64,000 bases of DNA. Origin: Herbidospora sakaeratensis (lineage in GTDB: Bacteria; Actinomycetota; Actinomycetes; Streptosporangiales; Streptosporangiaceae). Both the position numbers and the translations under genes were made by a program. Location: positions 558,001 through 622,000 of the forward strand of contig NZ_BBXC01000010.1 in assembly GCF_001570525.1 (NCBI RefSeq), given 5' to 3'. The notes under the pieces are model-generated. The model was given only the letters and a program-made list of their open reading frames with translations. It was not told where the DNA came from and did no database searches. Positions 25,722 through 33,779 of the stretch are shown here, in pieces. Within the stretch, counting starts at the first letter, position 1, and every line of letters begins with the position of its first letter.

Positions 25722-26090
25722 TCACACGATGTTGATGTACGTGTCGGTCTTCTTATTCTTCTTATCGTACTTGTCCCACTTGCCGTGCTTCTTGTCCTTT
25801 TTCTTGTCGTACTTCTCCCACTTGCCCTTCTTGTTGTGCTTATTCCACTTACCCTTCTTCTTGTCCTTCTTTTTGTCTTTCTTCTTGTCGTGAGGGGGAT
25901 CCTTCTTGGCGGGCGACGGGCTCGTCGGTGTCATCGTCGAGGCACTCGCCGCATACTGAGCGGTCGAGGCAGGAGACGACGAGACACCGGCCGTGTGCTG
26001 GGCGGCCGTGGCCGTCGATACGGGCGCGAGCAGTATGGCCGACCCCCCGAGGACTCCCGCGCTCCATCGCGCGATTCGTGCACCGTCCAT
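25722..26090 (-). CDS. Secreted lysine-rich repeat protein
   Basis: 122 residues. A signal peptide (ARIARWSAGVLGGSAILLAP, cleavage near ATAA-QH) is followed by a Ser/Thr/Ala linker, then a very basic C-terminal third made of KKDKKKDKKK runs and a repeated motif GKW(N/E/D)K(H/Y)(N/D)KK seen three times. The ATG at 26090 follows AGGAGGAG, which decides it over the longer frame to 26228. The function is unknown. The charge suggests binding to anionic wall polymers or nucleic acid; this is inference. Confidence 0.7.
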   Translation of the reverse strand: MDGARIARWSAGVLGGSAILLAPVSTATAAQHTAGVSSSPASTAQYAASASTMTPTSPSPAKKDPPHDKKKDKKKDKKKGKWNKHNKKGKWEKYDKKKDKKHGKWDKYDKKNKKTDTYINIV

Positions 26091-26395
26091 AACCGTCTCC
26101 TCCTGTGTTCGCCTGACGCTCGTGATACACCTCCATCGTTTGCACCGCCGAAGAACAGCGTCCAGGCACTGCGAGGGAGATTTGCCCAAGCGCGGGCGCG
26201 CGCTAGGCGCGGGCGTTTGCGCGCGCATTCGAAGTGCCGATCAGGCATACCGGCGTTTGGAGCACCCAGTGCTCCGCCCTCAGGAAAACGGCCGGGAACT
26301 GCCGCACGTCGTACTTTTGCGGACATGCCGACGGTGACATAGGTAAAGGACGGCCGCTTTGGAAGAGACGTGAGCAGCGGCCCGGGCGGCGTAGA
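26091..26395. other. Intergenic, GC-repetitive
   Basis: About 300 bases with no supported gene. It contains the upstream region of the lysine-rich protein gene and alternating GC/CG runs near 26190-26225 that could form a hairpin. Apparent long ORFs here are antisense shadows. Confidence 0.4.
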
Positions 26396-27142
26396 TCAGC
26401 CGACTCTCGGCTCGTTCGCGCTGAAGGTGTTGCACGTCCTGGCGTCCCGCGACTCGAAACCACGCGTGAACCACGACTTCCGGTTGCGCGGGGAGCCGTG
26501 GCTGCCGTTGATGCCGCCCCCGTCGTCGTCGACGGTCATCATGCGCCGCAGCTCCCGCAGGTCGGCGGAGGGCCGGTTCAGCGATCTCCACGCGCTGCCC
26601 ATGAACACCCCGGCCAGGCACTCGGCCTGCAGTTCGATGCGCCGGGAGCGCTCCAGTTCCTCGGCCTGGCCGAAGGTCGGGAGGTTGACCTCGGCCCACA
26701 GGATGCCCGTCATGTGCTGGACGTGGTGGCCGTACTCGTGGGCGGTCAGCAGGAAGGTGCTGAGGTCGCGGGGGGTGGCCAGCAGGCGCTGGTCGAGCAG
26801 GACGTCGAAGCGGCGGTCGGCGGGGCAGTACTGGCCCTGGATGCCCTGCCGCCACGTCACCCCGCACCGCACCTGGGGGCGGTTGACGAAACCCGCGGTC
26901 GCCGGGGGCATCGGCACCCCGACCCGGCCCATGAGGTCGGACCACGCGGTGTTCATGCAGTCGACGATCGACCGGACGTACTTCCTGGTCAGGTCGCGGT
27001 TGCCGACGGCGACGGGTTTCTCCGGGCAGTCGACGTCGGCCATCGGGCCGGCCCGGTAGAGCAGGTTGCCGGTCAGGACGGGGTCGTCGACGGGGTAGGC
27101 GGTGCCGCCGACCAGGAGCAGGGAGAGTAAGAGTGCGCGCAT
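26396..27142 (-). CDS. Secreted neutral zinc metallopeptidase (YpfJ-like), copy 1
   Basis: 248 residues. An N-terminal signal peptide (MRALLLSLLLVGGTAYP) is followed by a domain with zinc motif HEYGHH and a downstream ELQAECLAGVF, the pair typical of putative neutral zinc metallopeptidases (PF04228 type). It lies 13 bases behind a paralogue and is probably transcribed with it. Both share the N-terminal segment LLYRAG/ALYRTG and the same cysteine pattern, so this is a tandem duplication. Confidence 0.85.
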   Translation of the reverse strand: MRALLLSLLLVGGTAYPVDDPVLTGNLLYRAGPMADVDCPEKPVAVGNRDLTRKYVRSIVDCMNTAWSDLMGRVGVPMPPATAGFVNRPQVRCGVTWRQGIQGQYCPADRRFDVLLDQRLLATPRDLSTFLLTAHEYGHHVQHMTGILWAEVNLPTFGQAEELERSRRIELQAECLAGVFMGSAWRSLNRPSADLRELRRMMTVDDDGGGINGSHGSPRNRKSWFTRGFESRDARTCNTFSANEPRVG

Positions 27143-27155
27143 CTCATCCAGTTCG

Positions 27156-27908
27156 TCAGGCGACTTTGGCGGTTTTGGCGGTCCAGGTGTTGCAGGCCCC
27201 CGGCTTGCGGGTCGCGAAGCCCCGGTCGAGCCAGCCCAGCACGTTCTTGCCCCGGCCGTGGGTGCGGCTGTGGCCGGTGCCGTCGAGCTCGCGCAGGTAC
27301 TGCCAGTCGGCGTCGCTGCGGCCGAGCGTCGGCCAGACCGCGCCGAAGAACACCCCTGCCAGGCATTCGGCCTGGAGTTCGTTGCGGCGGATCTGCTGGT
27401 AGAGCTCGGCTTTGGAGTGGTAGGGGTGGGTGCGGTAGGCGTCGGCCATGCCCGTGAGGTTCTGGATGTGGTGGCCGAACTCGTGGGCGATCACGAGGTA
27501 GAGGTAGAGGTTCGACGAGTCGACCAGGGCGTCGCGGTCGAGCAGCACCATGAAGCGCCGCTGCGAGTCGCAGTAGCGGCCGGCGGCGTCGCCCCACTTG
27601 CGTCCGCAGAACGCTTTCGGCCTCGTCTGGAAGCTGATCTTCACGGGGGTGAAGGGCAGGCCGTTCTTGCGGAAGTGCGCACCCCACGCTTCGTTGAGGC
27701 AGCTCGCCACCGTGATCGCGTAGGTGCGGGCCGAGGCCGCGTCGCCGTCGCGTAACGGGGGTTCGGGGCAGTCGACCGGTGCGAGCCGGCCCGTTCGATA
27801 GAGCGCGTTCTGGGTCAGGGCGCGGTCGTCGATCGGGTAGGCGTTCGCCGGGGCCGCTCCCACGACCAGCAGTGAGGCGAGGACGGTGACGAATGGGGTT
27901 AAACGCAC
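27156..27908 (-). CDS. Secreted neutral zinc metallopeptidase (YpfJ-like), copy 2
   Basis: About 250 residues. Signal peptide (TPFVTVLASLLVVGAAPANA), zinc motif HEFGHH and ELQAECLAGVFFG. The GTG at 27908 follows AGGA at a good spacing and is preferred over an ATG at 27935. Paralogue of the downstream gene, with roughly half the residues identical by eye around the active site. Substrates unknown. Confidence 0.85.
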   Translation of the reverse strand: MRLTPFVTVLASLLVVGAAPANAYPIDDRALTQNALYRTGRLAPVDCPEPPLRDGDAASARTYAITVASCLNEAWGAHFRKNGLPFTPVKISFQTRPKAFCGRKWGDAAGRYCDSQRRFMVLLDRDALVDSSNLYLYLVIAHEFGHHIQNLTGMADAYRTHPYHSKAELYQQIRRNELQAECLAGVFFGAVWPTLGRSDADWQYLRELDGTGHSRTHGRGKNVLGWLDRGFATRKPGACNTWTAKTAKVA

Positions 27909-27918
27909 AAAGGCGATC

Positions 27919-28308
27919 CTAGGTGGGCGACACATTCTGGTTGAGGTGGAATATGTTCTCGGGATCCCATTTGCGCTTCAGTTCGGTCAGCCACGGCAGG
28001 TTGTCGCCGTACGCCAGCCGCACGTCCTCCTCGGCCAGATGGTTGACCTCGGCCCCCACCGGCTGGCCGCGCGTCGCCTGCCAGAGGTCGTCTGCCCAGG
28101 TCACGGGGGCTGTGCCCGAAGCGCCGGCCGGCCAGGCTCGAGTTGCCGCCGCCCAGGGTCGGCCCGCCCACGCCGCCGCCTCTGACCGCGACCTCCAGGT
28201 CGTGTGACCGGGCGTGGGCGATCGCGGCCGGACGTCGGTCGACGCCCGGTTCCACACTCTTCTCGTTGCGTTGTAGTCGTCATGAGTGGGGGTGATGAGC
28301 TCGTACAT
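27919..28308 (-). pseudogene. Remnant of a berberine-bridge-type FAD-linked oxidase
   Basis: Pieces of one protein appear in order but in different frames: TPTHDDYNATRRVWN, then DLEVAVRGGG (start of the FAD-binding domain), VGGPTLGGG, and the C-terminal BBE end NLPWLTELKRKWDPENIFHL. Intact members are about 450 residues; here only about 130 codons remain, so there are large internal deletions plus frameshifts. Not functional. Confidence 0.75.
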
Positions 28309-28325
28309 CAACCGAGTTCGAACCC

Positions 28326-28955
28326 TCAGGAGCGGTTGATGAAGTCGGCCACCTCCTTCGGGTGGCTCAGCATCGGCATGTGGCCGGCCGGCACCTCTCC
28401 CGTGACCGCGTTCGGCAGCCGGTCGGCGACCATGCGGCGCATGAAGTCGATGGGGAAGAAGCGGTCCTCCGTACAGAACAGGAACCTGACCGGCACGTCG
28501 GGCCACGCCTGGCCGACGGCGTCGAACGGGGTGAACGACTGGTCGCGGACGGCGGCGTCGCCGATCGCGATGCCCTCGGGGTCGACGCCGTTGTAGAAGA
28601 CGGCCTTCTCGTCGGAGGAGTCGATGCCGAGGGCGTTGTGGCCGGTGTTCTCCCACCATTCGCCGCCGGTCTCGCCGGGTCTGGTGACGATCGCGGTGAG
28701 CAGCACGATCGCGCGCGCCGGGACGCGGGCGGCGACCAGGGGGGCGGTCAGGCCGCCCAGCGAGTGGGCCACCACGACGACGTCGTCTCGGTCGCCGACG
28801 GCCTCGACGGCGAGGTCGGCGTATTCGGGCACGCCCGCCGCCGGGTCGGCGGTCGGCAGGTCGAGGGCGATCACCTCGCCGTCGAGCAGGGGCGCCAGCC
28901 GGCTCCAGTAGCCGGGCCCGGCGCCGCCGCCGGGTATTAGAACGTAAGTGCGCAT
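28326..28955 (-). CDS. Alpha/beta hydrolase
   Basis: 209 residues. Nucleophile elbow AHSLGG, acidic residue in FCTEDRFFP and histidine in AGHMPMLSHP give a complete catalytic triad. N-terminal YVLIPGGGAGPGYW is the oxyanion-hole strand. Cytoplasmic, short form similar to plant-type esterase/hydroxynitrile-lyase-like hydrolases in actinobacteria. Substrate unknown. Its start is about 23 bases from the divergent lyase gene. Confidence 0.88.
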   Translation of the reverse strand: MRTYVLIPGGGAGPGYWSRLAPLLDGEVIALDLPTADPAAGVPEYADLAVEAVGDRDDVVVVAHSLGGLTAPLVAARVPARAIVLLTAIVTRPGETGGEWWENTGHNALGIDSSDEKAVFYNGVDPEGIAIGDAAVRDQSFTPFDAVGQAWPDVPVRFLFCTEDRFFPIDFMRRMVADRLPNAVTGEVPAGHMPMLSHPKEVADFINRS

Positions 28956-28978
28956 GCTTCTACCCTAAGGTGGAGCGC

Positions 28979-30691
28979 ATGCTCTCGCGGCGCGGCTTCC
29001 TGGCCGGGGTTCTGCTGCCGGCGACCGGGGGCCGCGAGGCCGCCTGGCCGACGCTGGAGCGCAACTGGCTGGCCGTCTCGTCGCGGGGCGAGCCGTCGTC
29101 GCCGGAGCACGCCATGGCCCGGGAGTTCCGCCTGACGGGCGATCCGGCGCTCAAGAGGAAGGTCGCCGATTCGATCGACCGGGCGGTCGGCGAGGTCTAC
29201 CACGCCGGTGCGGTCAAGACCGGGAACTGGTGGAACTGGGAGATCGGGGCGCCCAAGCTGCTGCTCGACCTGGCGATCCTCGTCGGCCACCGCCACGACG
29301 ACCTGATCGCGGCGGTCGACCACTTCGTGCGGCCGTGGCGGCTGCAGTTCTACCGGGGCACCAGCACCGCCGCCAACCGCACCGACCTGTGCCTGGTCAC
29401 GCTGCTCAACGGCATCCTGGCGGGCGACCCGCGAAAGATCTCCCGCGCCGCCGGGGCGCTCTCTCCGGTCTTCCGGTACGTCACCGGCGGCGACGGCCTC
29501 TACCGCGACGGGTCGTTCATCCAGCACTCGACCGTCCCCTACCAGGGCACCTACGGGGCGTCGATGCTCCACGGGATCGGCGCGATCCTCAGAACGTTGC
29601 GCGGCACCCCGTGGGAGATCACCGACCCGGCCCTCCAGAACGTCTTCGAGAGCGTCGAACACTCCTTCCTGCCCTTCCTCCACGAGGGCCGGATGATGGA
29701 CCTGGTCAGCGGGCGGGCGATCGCGCGCAGGCCGTACGGAGACCGGAGAAGGGCCCGCGCGTTCACCGACGCGCTCGACCTGCTCGGCGAGTCGGCGCCC
29801 GCGACCCGACGGGATCGCTGGCGGGAGCTGATCGCGAAACCGCCCGCCGGCCACCGGCTGATGCCGGCGAGCGCCCGCGCGGTGCACCGGCGCGAGGGCT
29901 GGGTGGCCGCGCTCAGCATGGCCTCCCACCGGGTCGCCCACTACGAGCACGGCAACGGCGAGAACCTGCGCGGCTGGCACACCGGGGCCGGAATGCTCTA
30001 TTGGTGGGGCGAGGGCCACGGCGACCACTACTCGGGCGACTTCTGGCACACCGTCGACCCCTACCGCCTGCCCGGCACCACGGTCTCCACCAAACGGCTG
30101 CCCGACGGCGCGGGCGGCGCCTGGGGCGAGAACTGCCCGCCCGCGCGGTGGGTCGGCGGGGCGTCCGACGGTGTGCACGCCACCGTCGGACAGCACCTCT
30201 TCGGCCTGGAGAGCACCCTGGAGGCCCGCAAGTCGTGGATCTTCCTCGACGACATGGTGGTCTGCCTGGGCGCAGGAATCACCTGCCGTGACGGCGTGCC
30301 GGTCGAGACGATCGTCGACAACCGCCGCACCCGCGCCCGGCTGACCGTCGGCGACGGCTGGGCCCACCTGGAGGGGCACGGCGGCTACCTGTTCGACGGC
30401 TCACTCCGCGTCCACCAGGGCGAATACACCACGCTCTGGTTCGACCACGGCACCGACCCGACCGACGCCGCCTACTTCTACACACTGCTGCCCAACGCCG
30501 ACCTGGCCGCCACGATGGCGGCCCGGGTCACCGTCGTGGCCAACACGCCGGCGTGGCAGGCCGTCACCGCCGGCGACCTGACCGCCGTGAACTTCTGGCG
30601 GCCCGGCACGGTCGCCGGCATCACGGTCACCGAGCCGTCGGCGATCCTCTACCGGCCGGGCCGCTCACTGGTCGCCGAGCCGCAGGGCTAA
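28979..30691 (+). CDS. Polysaccharide lyase family 8 protein, shortened
   Basis: About 570 residues. It starts with a twin-arginine-like motif (SRRGFLAG) and a short hydrophobic stretch. The alpha/alpha toroid has GNWWNWEIG with the catalytic Asn, and FIQHSTVPYQGTYG with the His and Tyr, as in hyaluronate, chondroitin and xanthan lyases. A beta-rich central domain follows. Most PL8 enzymes are 750 residues or more; here the N-terminal toroid is short by about 80-100 residues and the final beta domain appears missing. It may still be active, but export is doubtful. ATG at 28979 preferred over GTG at 28970. Confidence 0.75.
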   Translation: MLSRRGFLAGVLLPATGGREAAWPTLERNWLAVSSRGEPSSPEHAMAREFRLTGDPALKRKVADSIDRAVGEVYHAGAVKTGNWWNWEIGAPKLLLDLAILVGHRHDDLIAAVDHFVRPWRLQFYRGTSTAANRTDLCLVTLLNGILAGDPRKISRAAGALSPVFRYVTGGDGLYRDGSFIQHSTVPYQGTYGASMLHGIGAILRTLRGTPWEITDPALQNVFESVEHSFLPFLHEGRMMDLVSGRAIARRPYGDRRRARAFTDALDLLGESAPATRRDRWRELIAKPPAGHRLMPASARAVHRREGWVAALSMASHRVAHYEHGNGENLRGWHTGAGMLYWWGEGHGDHYSGDFWHTVDPYRLPGTTVSTKRLPDGAGGAWGENCPPARWVGGASDGVHATVGQHLFGLESTLEARKSWIFLDDMVVCLGAGITCRDGVPVETIVDNRRTRARLTVGDGWAHLEGHGGYLFDGSLRVHQGEYTTLWFDHGTDPTDAAYFYTLLPNADLAATMAARVTVVANTPAWQAVTAGDLTAVNFWRPGTVAGITVTEPSAILYRPGRSLVAEPQG

Positions 30692-31173
30692 CGCACCTTC
30701 TTGGGCTTGCCGAGCTGTTTGATCGTCTTCGGATCGGCCCCCTTGGGCAGGTCGGCCACCGTGATGGGCCCCTTGCCGTGGGCGACCTTCATGTTGGGGG
30801 AGCACAGGTTCGTGCTCAGCCGGCCCTCCCACTTGTAGGCGAACACCAGATACCGCGCGCCCCGCGAGAAGTGGGTGCCACAGGCGGCCGACTGCGTGTG
30901 CGTGCTGACCGTGACGACGGCCTTCGGCTTTCCCTTGTACGCATGGTCGACCCGGAAGGTGTACACGACCGGCTTCACCGGGTCCCACCGGTCCTTCGGC
31001 CGTTTCACCGCCTTGGCGGTGCCGGTGAACACCAGCGCCGAGTCCTTCAGGTGCCGGGGCACCTCGGGGGGCATGCAACTGCAGGCGTAGGACGGCGTCG
31101 CCCCGAAGACGAGGGCGCCCAGGACGAGGGTGAGAGAGATCACTATTCGACGCAACATGCCCCTGAAACGCAC
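30688..31173 (-). CDS. Secreted TIMP/netrin-like domain protein
   Basis: 161 residues. Signal peptide (IVISLTLVLGALVFGATPSYA) followed directly by CSC, then FTGTAK, AACGTHFSRGARYLVFA and LCSPN, the spacing of a bacterial TIMP-like (NTR-fold) domain. The N-terminal CxC after cleavage is the hallmark of the fold; metalloprotease inhibition by bacterial members is not established. Its stop overlaps the stop of the convergent lyase gene. GTG at 31173 or ATG at 31158 could be the start. Confidence 0.7.
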   Translation of the reverse strand: MRFRGMLRRIVISLTLVLGALVFGATPSYACSCMPPEVPRHLKDSALVFTGTAKAVKRPKDRWDPVKPVVYTFRVDHAYKGKPKAVVTVSTHTQSAACGTHFSRGARYLVFAYKWEGRLSTNLCSPNMKVAHGKGPITVADLPKGADPKTIKQLGKPKKVR

Positions 31174-31303
31174 ACCGATGCCGAACGGTTCGGGCGAAAA
31201 ACCTGAGTTGGGCTAGTCGCGATCAAGAGAGGCCACTACGCTTGGCCAGCAGTGAATCCGCCGTGTGTCCGCGGGCCTTTTCTCATTTCATTGGGGTGGC
31301 TAC

Positions 31304-31660
31304 GTGTCGGGGCCCGGCGTTGAGTTCCTGCTCGCCAATGTGCTGCAAGGTGTCGCCGACCTGTCCGGGGTCGACGGGGCCGCCCTTCGCCTGCTCGACG
31401 ACTCCGATCGGCTCCGCATGATCGGAGCCACCGACGAAGACGGCTGGGTGCTTGAACGCGCGGGCTGCTCGGCCCTGTCCGTTCCCCTGGTCGAGGGCCG
31501 AGAAGTCATCGGGGAGCTCACTCTCTACACGCACGAGCGTCACGAGTGGAGCCGTTCCGAGGTGGAAAAAGGCGCGCGTCTGGGCGAGCTCGTCGTCGTC
31601 GCTCTGGAAGCCATGGCCGGGGGCAGGACTGAGTCCTCCGCCTCTGGGCAGGTGAGATGA
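31304..31660 (+). CDS. Small GAF-domain protein
   Basis: About 118 residues forming a single GAF-like sensor fold (VEFLLANVLQGVADLSGVDGA ... SVPLVEGREVIGELTLY). No output domain of its own. The GTG at 31304 follows GGGGTGG; a GTG at 31265 has no ribosome binding site. It overlaps the next gene by four bases (ATGA), so it is likely a partner of the GAF-ANTAR protein. Confidence 0.7.
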   Translation: MSGPGVEFLLANVLQGVADLSGVDGAALRLLDDSDRLRMIGATDEDGWVLERAGCSALSVPLVEGREVIGELTLYTHERHEWSRSEVEKGARLGELVVVALEAMAGGRTESSASGQVR

Positions 31661-32442
31661 CCACGAAGCTACCTCTCCACGACCGCGCCGGCGCACAGGT
31701 GAGGTTCACGGGAGGATACGGAATGACCCATATCGATCCAGAAGCGCTCGTCGCGAGCCTGCGGCGAATGCAGAAGGCCGCTCCGGCGACCGGGATCGTG
31801 TACCACCTTGAGCGGATCGTCCAGGTCGTCGACCGGATCTTCGGATATTCCGGGGCCGGCCTGATGTTCGCCGACCCCGATCGCACCCTGCGATACCTGT
31901 TCGCCACCGACGAGGCGGGACGCAGCCTCGAACACGCCCAGGCGACCGTCCAGGCGGGGCCCTGTGTGGCCGCGTACACGACGGACGACGCCGTGACCAC
32001 GTACGACGTCCGGAAGGACGACCGCTGGCCCGATCTCGCGGCGCTGCTGCACCCCGATGTGCGGGCCGTCGCGGGGGTGCCGGTGCGTCTCGGCGGAGAG
32101 CCCGTCGGAACGCTCAACGTCTACCAGGACACCACCCACGACTGGGAGGAGTCCGACACCGAGGCGTTGCACGCCTACGCCCATGTGATCGAGCAGGTCA
32201 TCGCCGCCGCCGTCGAGGCGGAGGAGAAGTCCCAGCTCGCCGACCAGCTCCAATACGCGCTCGACTACCGAGTGGTCATCGAACGGGCCATCGGCTACCT
32301 GATGGGAAAGCATGACCTGACCGCCAGCCAGGCCTTCACGGGCCTGCGCAAACAGGCCAGGGACAGTCGCCGGAGGGTTGCCGATCTGGCCGCCGAACTG
32401 CTCGGGGAACAGGGTCGTGGAGATCCGGACCACGCGATCTGA
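31657..32442 (+). CDS. GAF-ANTAR transcription antitermination regulator
   Basis: 261 residues. A GAF domain at about 45-185 (QAGPCVAAYTTDDAV, AGVPVRLGGEPVGTLNVY) is followed by a coiled linker and an ANTAR RNA-binding domain (VVIERAIGYLMGKHDLTASQ, about 205-250). ANTAR proteins bind paired hairpins in nascent RNA to prevent termination. Coupled to the GAF gene upstream and overlapping the STAS gene downstream. Confidence 0.88.
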   Translation: MTTKLPLHDRAGAQVRFTGGYGMTHIDPEALVASLRRMQKAAPATGIVYHLERIVQVVDRIFGYSGAGLMFADPDRTLRYLFATDEAGRSLEHAQATVQAGPCVAAYTTDDAVTTYDVRKDDRWPDLAALLHPDVRAVAGVPVRLGGEPVGTLNVYQDTTHDWEESDTEALHAYAHVIEQVIAAAVEAEEKSQLADQLQYALDYRVVIERAIGYLMGKHDLTASQAFTGLRKQARDSRRRVADLAAELLGEQGRGDPDHAI

Positions 32443-32857
32443 CCTGATGACCACGATCATCCTGCAAGGTGATCTCGACGTCTTCGGCGCCGTGGAACTC
32501 CGCCGCGCCGTCTGGAGGGCCGGGCGGGCCGCGCATCTGCGGCTCGACCTGGCCAAGGTGACGTTCATCGACGTCGCGGGCGCCCGGACCCTGCTCTGGG
32601 CGCACCGCAGGGCCCGCGGGCGGGTCTCCATCGCGAACCCGCCCGAGGGGGTGCTCCGGTTGTTGCGGCTGCTCGACTTCGACCGGTACGTCGAAGTGGA
32701 TACGCTGGCCGGTGATGTCGTACCGAATGTTCTTCACGTGGGTCCTGCGCCGCACCGACGCGGAGAAGATCCACCATCTGACGATCCGACTGCTCGCGAC
32801 CCTGTCGGTCCTGCCGGTCGTGAAGCGGATCCTCCACGCCGTTCTGGCCCCCCGTGA
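32417..32857 (+). CDS. STAS-domain protein (anti-sigma factor antagonist-like), running into pyrD
   Basis: The STAS domain covers about 95 residues: MTTIILQGDLDVFGA, LRLDLAKVTFIDVAGARTLL (the position of the phosphorylated Ser is in DVAGA, so the residue is Ala), VLRLLRLLDFDRYVEV. The frame does not stop there but continues 50 codons into pyrD in another frame, a poor-quality tail. GTG at 32417 (inside the ANTAR gene) or ATG at 32447 are possible starts. The missing Ser argues against classic regulation by phosphorylation. Confidence 0.65.
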   Translation: MEIRTTRSDLMTTIILQGDLDVFGAVELRRAVWRAGRAAHLRLDLAKVTFIDVAGARTLLWAHRRARGRVSIANPPEGVLRLLRLLDFDRYVEVDTLAGDVVPNVLHVGPAPHRRGEDPPSDDPTARDPVGPAGREADPPRRSGPP

Positions 32858-33779
32858 CGAGTCCCTCCGGGTCCGGGCGTTCGGGGTGCACTTCCCGACG
32901 CCGTTCGGGCTCGCGGCCGGGTTCGACAAGAACGCCGAGTGTGTCCCGGCGCTGAGCGCGCTGGGCTTCGGCCACGTCGAGGTCGGCACGATCACGGCTC
33001 ACGCCCAGCCCGGCAACGCCCGCCCGCGCCTGTTCCGGCTGGTCCCGGAGAAGGCGATCATCAACCGGATGGGCTTCAACAACGAGGGCGCCAAGATGGC
33101 CGCCCGGCGGTTGAAGCGGGTCCGCGGGGTGCCCGCGGTGGTCGGGGTGAACATCGGCAAGACCAAGGTCGTGCCCGAGGAGGAGGCGACCCGCGACTAC
33201 GTCGCCAGCGCCCGGGTGCTCGCCGGGCTGGCCGACTACCTGGTCGTCAACGTCTCCTCGCCCAACACGCCGGGGCTGCGCAACCTGCAGGCGGTCGACC
33301 TGCTGCGCCCGCTGCTGACCGAGGTCAAGGCGGTCGCCGGCCGCACCCCGCTGCTGGTGAAGATCGCCCCCGACCTGGCCGACGAGGACATCGACGAGGT
33401 CGCCGAACTCGCCGCCGAGCTGGGCCTGGCCGGCATCATCGCGACCAACACCACGATCAGCCGCGCGGGCGTCTCCAGCACCGAGACCGGCGGCCTGTCC
33501 GGCCGTCCGCTGAAAGACCGGTCACTCGAGGTGCTGCGCCGCCTCCACGCCAAGGTCGGCGACCGCCTGGTGCTGGTCTCGGTGGGCGGCGTCGAGGACG
33601 TCGACGACGTCTGGGAGCGCCTGCTGGCCGGCGCCACGCTGGTCCAGGGCTACACCGGCCTGATCTACGGCGGCCCGCTGTGGGCCTGGGACATCAACCG
33701 GCAGTTGTCCCGCCGGCTGCGTCGCCACGGTCTCTCTTCGGTACGCGACCTACATGCTCGGGCGGGTCGAGTCGGCTGA
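32715..33779 (+). CDS. pyrD: Dihydroorotate dehydrogenase (quinone), class 2
   Basis: 354 residues. An amphipathic N-terminal helix for membrane association (FFTWVLRRTDAEKIHHL), then FGLAAGFDKNAE, GFGHVEVGTIT, RLFRLVPEKAIINRMGFNN, VVNVSSPNTPGL with the class 2 catalytic Ser, TNTT and GYTGLIYGGP. Oxidises dihydroorotate to orotate in pyrimidine synthesis, passing electrons to quinone. It overlaps the STAS frame at its start and the GH20 gene at its end (30 bases, convergent). Confidence 0.95.
   Translation: MSYRMFFTWVLRRTDAEKIHHLTIRLLATLSVLPVVKRILHAVLAPRDESLRVRAFGVHFPTPFGLAAGFDKNAECVPALSALGFGHVEVGTITAHAQPGNARPRLFRLVPEKAIINRMGFNNEGAKMAARRLKRVRGVPAVVGVNIGKTKVVPEEEATRDYVASARVLAGLADYLVVNVSSPNTPGLRNLQAVDLLRPLLTEVKAVAGRTPLLVKIAPDLADEDIDEVAELAAELGLAGIIATNTTISRAGVSSTETGGLSGRPLKDRSLEVLRRLHAKVGDRLVLVSVGGVEDVDDVWERLLAGATLVQGYTGLIYGGPLWAWDINRQLSRRLRRHGLSSVRDLHARAGRVG

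Noticed and set aside
26234-27130. 298-residue + ORF opposite the zinc peptidase
   Set aside because: Shadow of a gene with clear HEYGHH motif and signal peptide on the other strand.
28300-28330. T-arm-like sequence suggesting a tRNA
   Set aside because: No acceptor or anticodon stem around it.
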